Below, in pieces: positions 4,319 to 5,333 of a stretch of DNA of 5,333 nucleotides. The position numbers and the translations under genes are program-made. Within the stretch, counting starts at the first letter, position 1. The number at the start of each line of letters is the position of its first letter. Under the pieces are notes generated by a model, which did not search any database, was not told the DNA's origin, and was given only the letters and a program-made list of their open reading frames with translations. The stretch lies in assembly GCA_003563865.1 (NCBI GenBank), contig PWTP01000147.1, forward strand, positions 1 through 5,333, read 5' to 3'. This DNA is from Dehalococcoidia bacterium. Lineage in GTDB: Bacteria > Chloroflexota > Dehalococcoidia > Dehalococcoidales > CSSed11-197.

Positions 4319-5333
4319 ATGACCGAGAAAAGAAGCATGGGGTTTTTTGAGAAATACCTTACACTCTGGGTAATCCTGTGTATGGGCGCGGGAATACTGA
4401 TAGGGCAGTTCTTACCTCAGGTTCCTGAATTCTTGAGCCGGTTTGAATATGCGCGAGTATCAATTCCGGTAGCGATATTAATCTGGCTGATGATTTACCC
4501 TATGATGCTGAAAGTGGACTTTGCCAGTGTTGTAAATGTTGGGAAAAACCCCAAAGGGCTGGTTGTTACATGGACGGTTAACTGGCTTATCAAGCCGTTT
4601 ACCATGTTTGGCATCTCCTATCTCTTCTTTTTTGTAATATTTAAAGCAATCATTCCCGATGGCCTTGCGTATGAATATCTTGCCGGGGCCGTTCTTTTAG
4701 GGGCTGCACCCTGCACTGCCATGGTGTTTGTATGGAGCTATCTTACCAGAGGTAATGCTGCATATACTTTAGTTCAGGTAGCCACCAATAATCTTATTCT
4801 TCTAGTTGCATTTGTGCCGATAGTAGTTTTCCTCTTGGGAGTCAGCGATATCACCGTGCCCTGGATGACGCTGTTTTTATCGGTGGTTTTATTTGTGGTC
4901 ATCCCACTGACAGCCGGCTGGCTGACCAGGGTTTATGTTTCCAAAAAGCAGGGCAAAGAATATTTTGAAAACAGATTCATACCCAAGTTCGGCAATATTA
5001 CTATTATCGGGCTATTGCTTACACTGGTTATCATATTTTCGTTCCAGGGTGAAGTCATCATCCAGAACCCGCTCCACATTTTATTGATAGCCCTGCCGCT
5101 TACCATACAGACATTCTTTATTTTTTCTATTGCCTACGGTTGGGCAAAAGCCTGGAAGCTCAGCCATGATATTGCTGCGCCTGCCAGTATGATTGGTGCC
5201 AGTAATTTCTTTGAACTGGCAGTAGCTGTTGCCATTTCAGTTTTCGGGATTACCTCGGCAGCTGCACTGGCAACTGTAGTAGGCGTACTGGTTGAAGTGC
5301 CAATAATGCTTACTCTGGTAGCAATTGCCAACC
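4319..5333 (+). CDS. acr3: ACR3-family arsenite efflux transporter, partial at C-terminus
   Basis: The frame is open from the ATG at 4319 to the right edge, 338 residues, so probably only a few tens of residues are missing. The protein is almost wholly hydrophobic segments (about ten are expected in ACR3). LTLWVILCMGAGILIGQ (15-30) opens the first segment, and PMMLKVDF (61-68) and NPKGL (77-81) follow. GAAPCTAMVFVWSYLTRGN (128-146) contains the family's essential cysteine, here Cys132. SNFFELAVAVA (295-305) and EVPIMLTL (326-333) hold the conserved acidic positions, Glu326 being the likely counterpart of the essential glutamate of the ninth segment. It is expected to export arsenite (and possibly antimonite) driven by the proton gradient. 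It is unrelated to the COG0701 permease of the same operon. AAAGGGGG (4301-4308) and TAAGG (4311-4315) precede the ATG; Met7 is a possible alternative start. It is 36 bases after arsC and is the last operon gene visible. Confidence 0.95.
   Translation, partial: MTEKRSMGFFEKYLTLWVILCMGAGILIGQFLPQVPEFLSRFEYARVSIPVAILIWLMIYPMMLKVDFASVVNVGKNPKGLVVTWTVNWLIKPFTMFGISYLFFFVIFKAIIPDGLAYEYLAGAVLLGAAPCTAMVFVWSYLTRGNAAYTLVQVATNNLILLVAFVPIVVFLLGVSDITVPWMTLFLSVVLFVVIPLTAGWLTRVYVSKKQGKEYFENRFIPKFGNITIIGLLLTLVIIFSFQGEVIIQNPLHILLIALPLTIQTFFIFSIAYGWAKAWKLSHDIAAPASMIGASNFFELAVAVAISVFGITSAAALATVVGVLVEVPIMLTLVAIAN

Noticed and set aside
1..5333. CRISPR arrays, tRNA or rRNA genes, insertion sequences or att sites
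   Set aside because: No regularly spaced repeats, tRNA-like cloverleaf, transposase motif or terminal repeats were noticed on reading both strands; coding sequence fills nearly the whole window.

Overview
The window carries a compact arsenic-resistance locus and, diverging from it, a two-gene operon of unproven role. The lineage cannot be fixed from the sequence. Balanced base composition, Shine-Dalgarno sites, a sigma-70-like promoter, a radical SAM/SPASM enzyme and a thioredoxin-coupled ArsC suggest a bacterium, probably an anaerobe. A Dehalococcoidia- or Clostridia-like source is a guess only. The DUF1464-type kinase is a family I associate mainly with archaea.

Left part (1-2016, minus strand): a radical SAM/SPASM protein is followed after a short gap by a DUF1464 ASKHA-fold protein (predicted carboxylate/butyrate kinase family) that runs off the left edge. 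The two probably share one transcript. The radical SAM gene most likely starts at a TTG at 1971 behind a good Shine-Dalgarno, rather than at the upstream TTG at 2016.

Centre (about 2017-2158): a divergent control region. It holds a clear plus-strand promoter (TTGACA, 18 bp, TATCAT), a perfect 16-bp inverted repeat (8-bp spacer) overlapping its -10 box, a weak minus-strand promoter candidate, and an 11-bp imperfect hairpin that would fall in the minus-strand leader.

Right part (2159-5333, plus strand): arsR, a COG0701/DUF318 (ArsP-type) permease, a small CxxC thioredoxin-like protein, arsC and acr3 (cut by the right edge), with gaps of 14 to 36 bases, so one operon. Expected logic: ArsR sits on the palindrome and leaves it when its cysteines bind As(III). 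ArsC reduces arsenate to arsenite using a Cys8/Cys82/Cys90 relay. The small thioredoxin-like protein could recharge ArsC or serve the permease. ACR3 exports arsenite, and the ArsP-type permease may export a second species such as an organoarsenical or another metal.

Most of this is a recognisable ars operon. The parts worth a second look are the long perfect operator, the divergent radical SAM + DUF1464 pair that may share it, and the pairing of two unrelated exporters with a dedicated redox protein.
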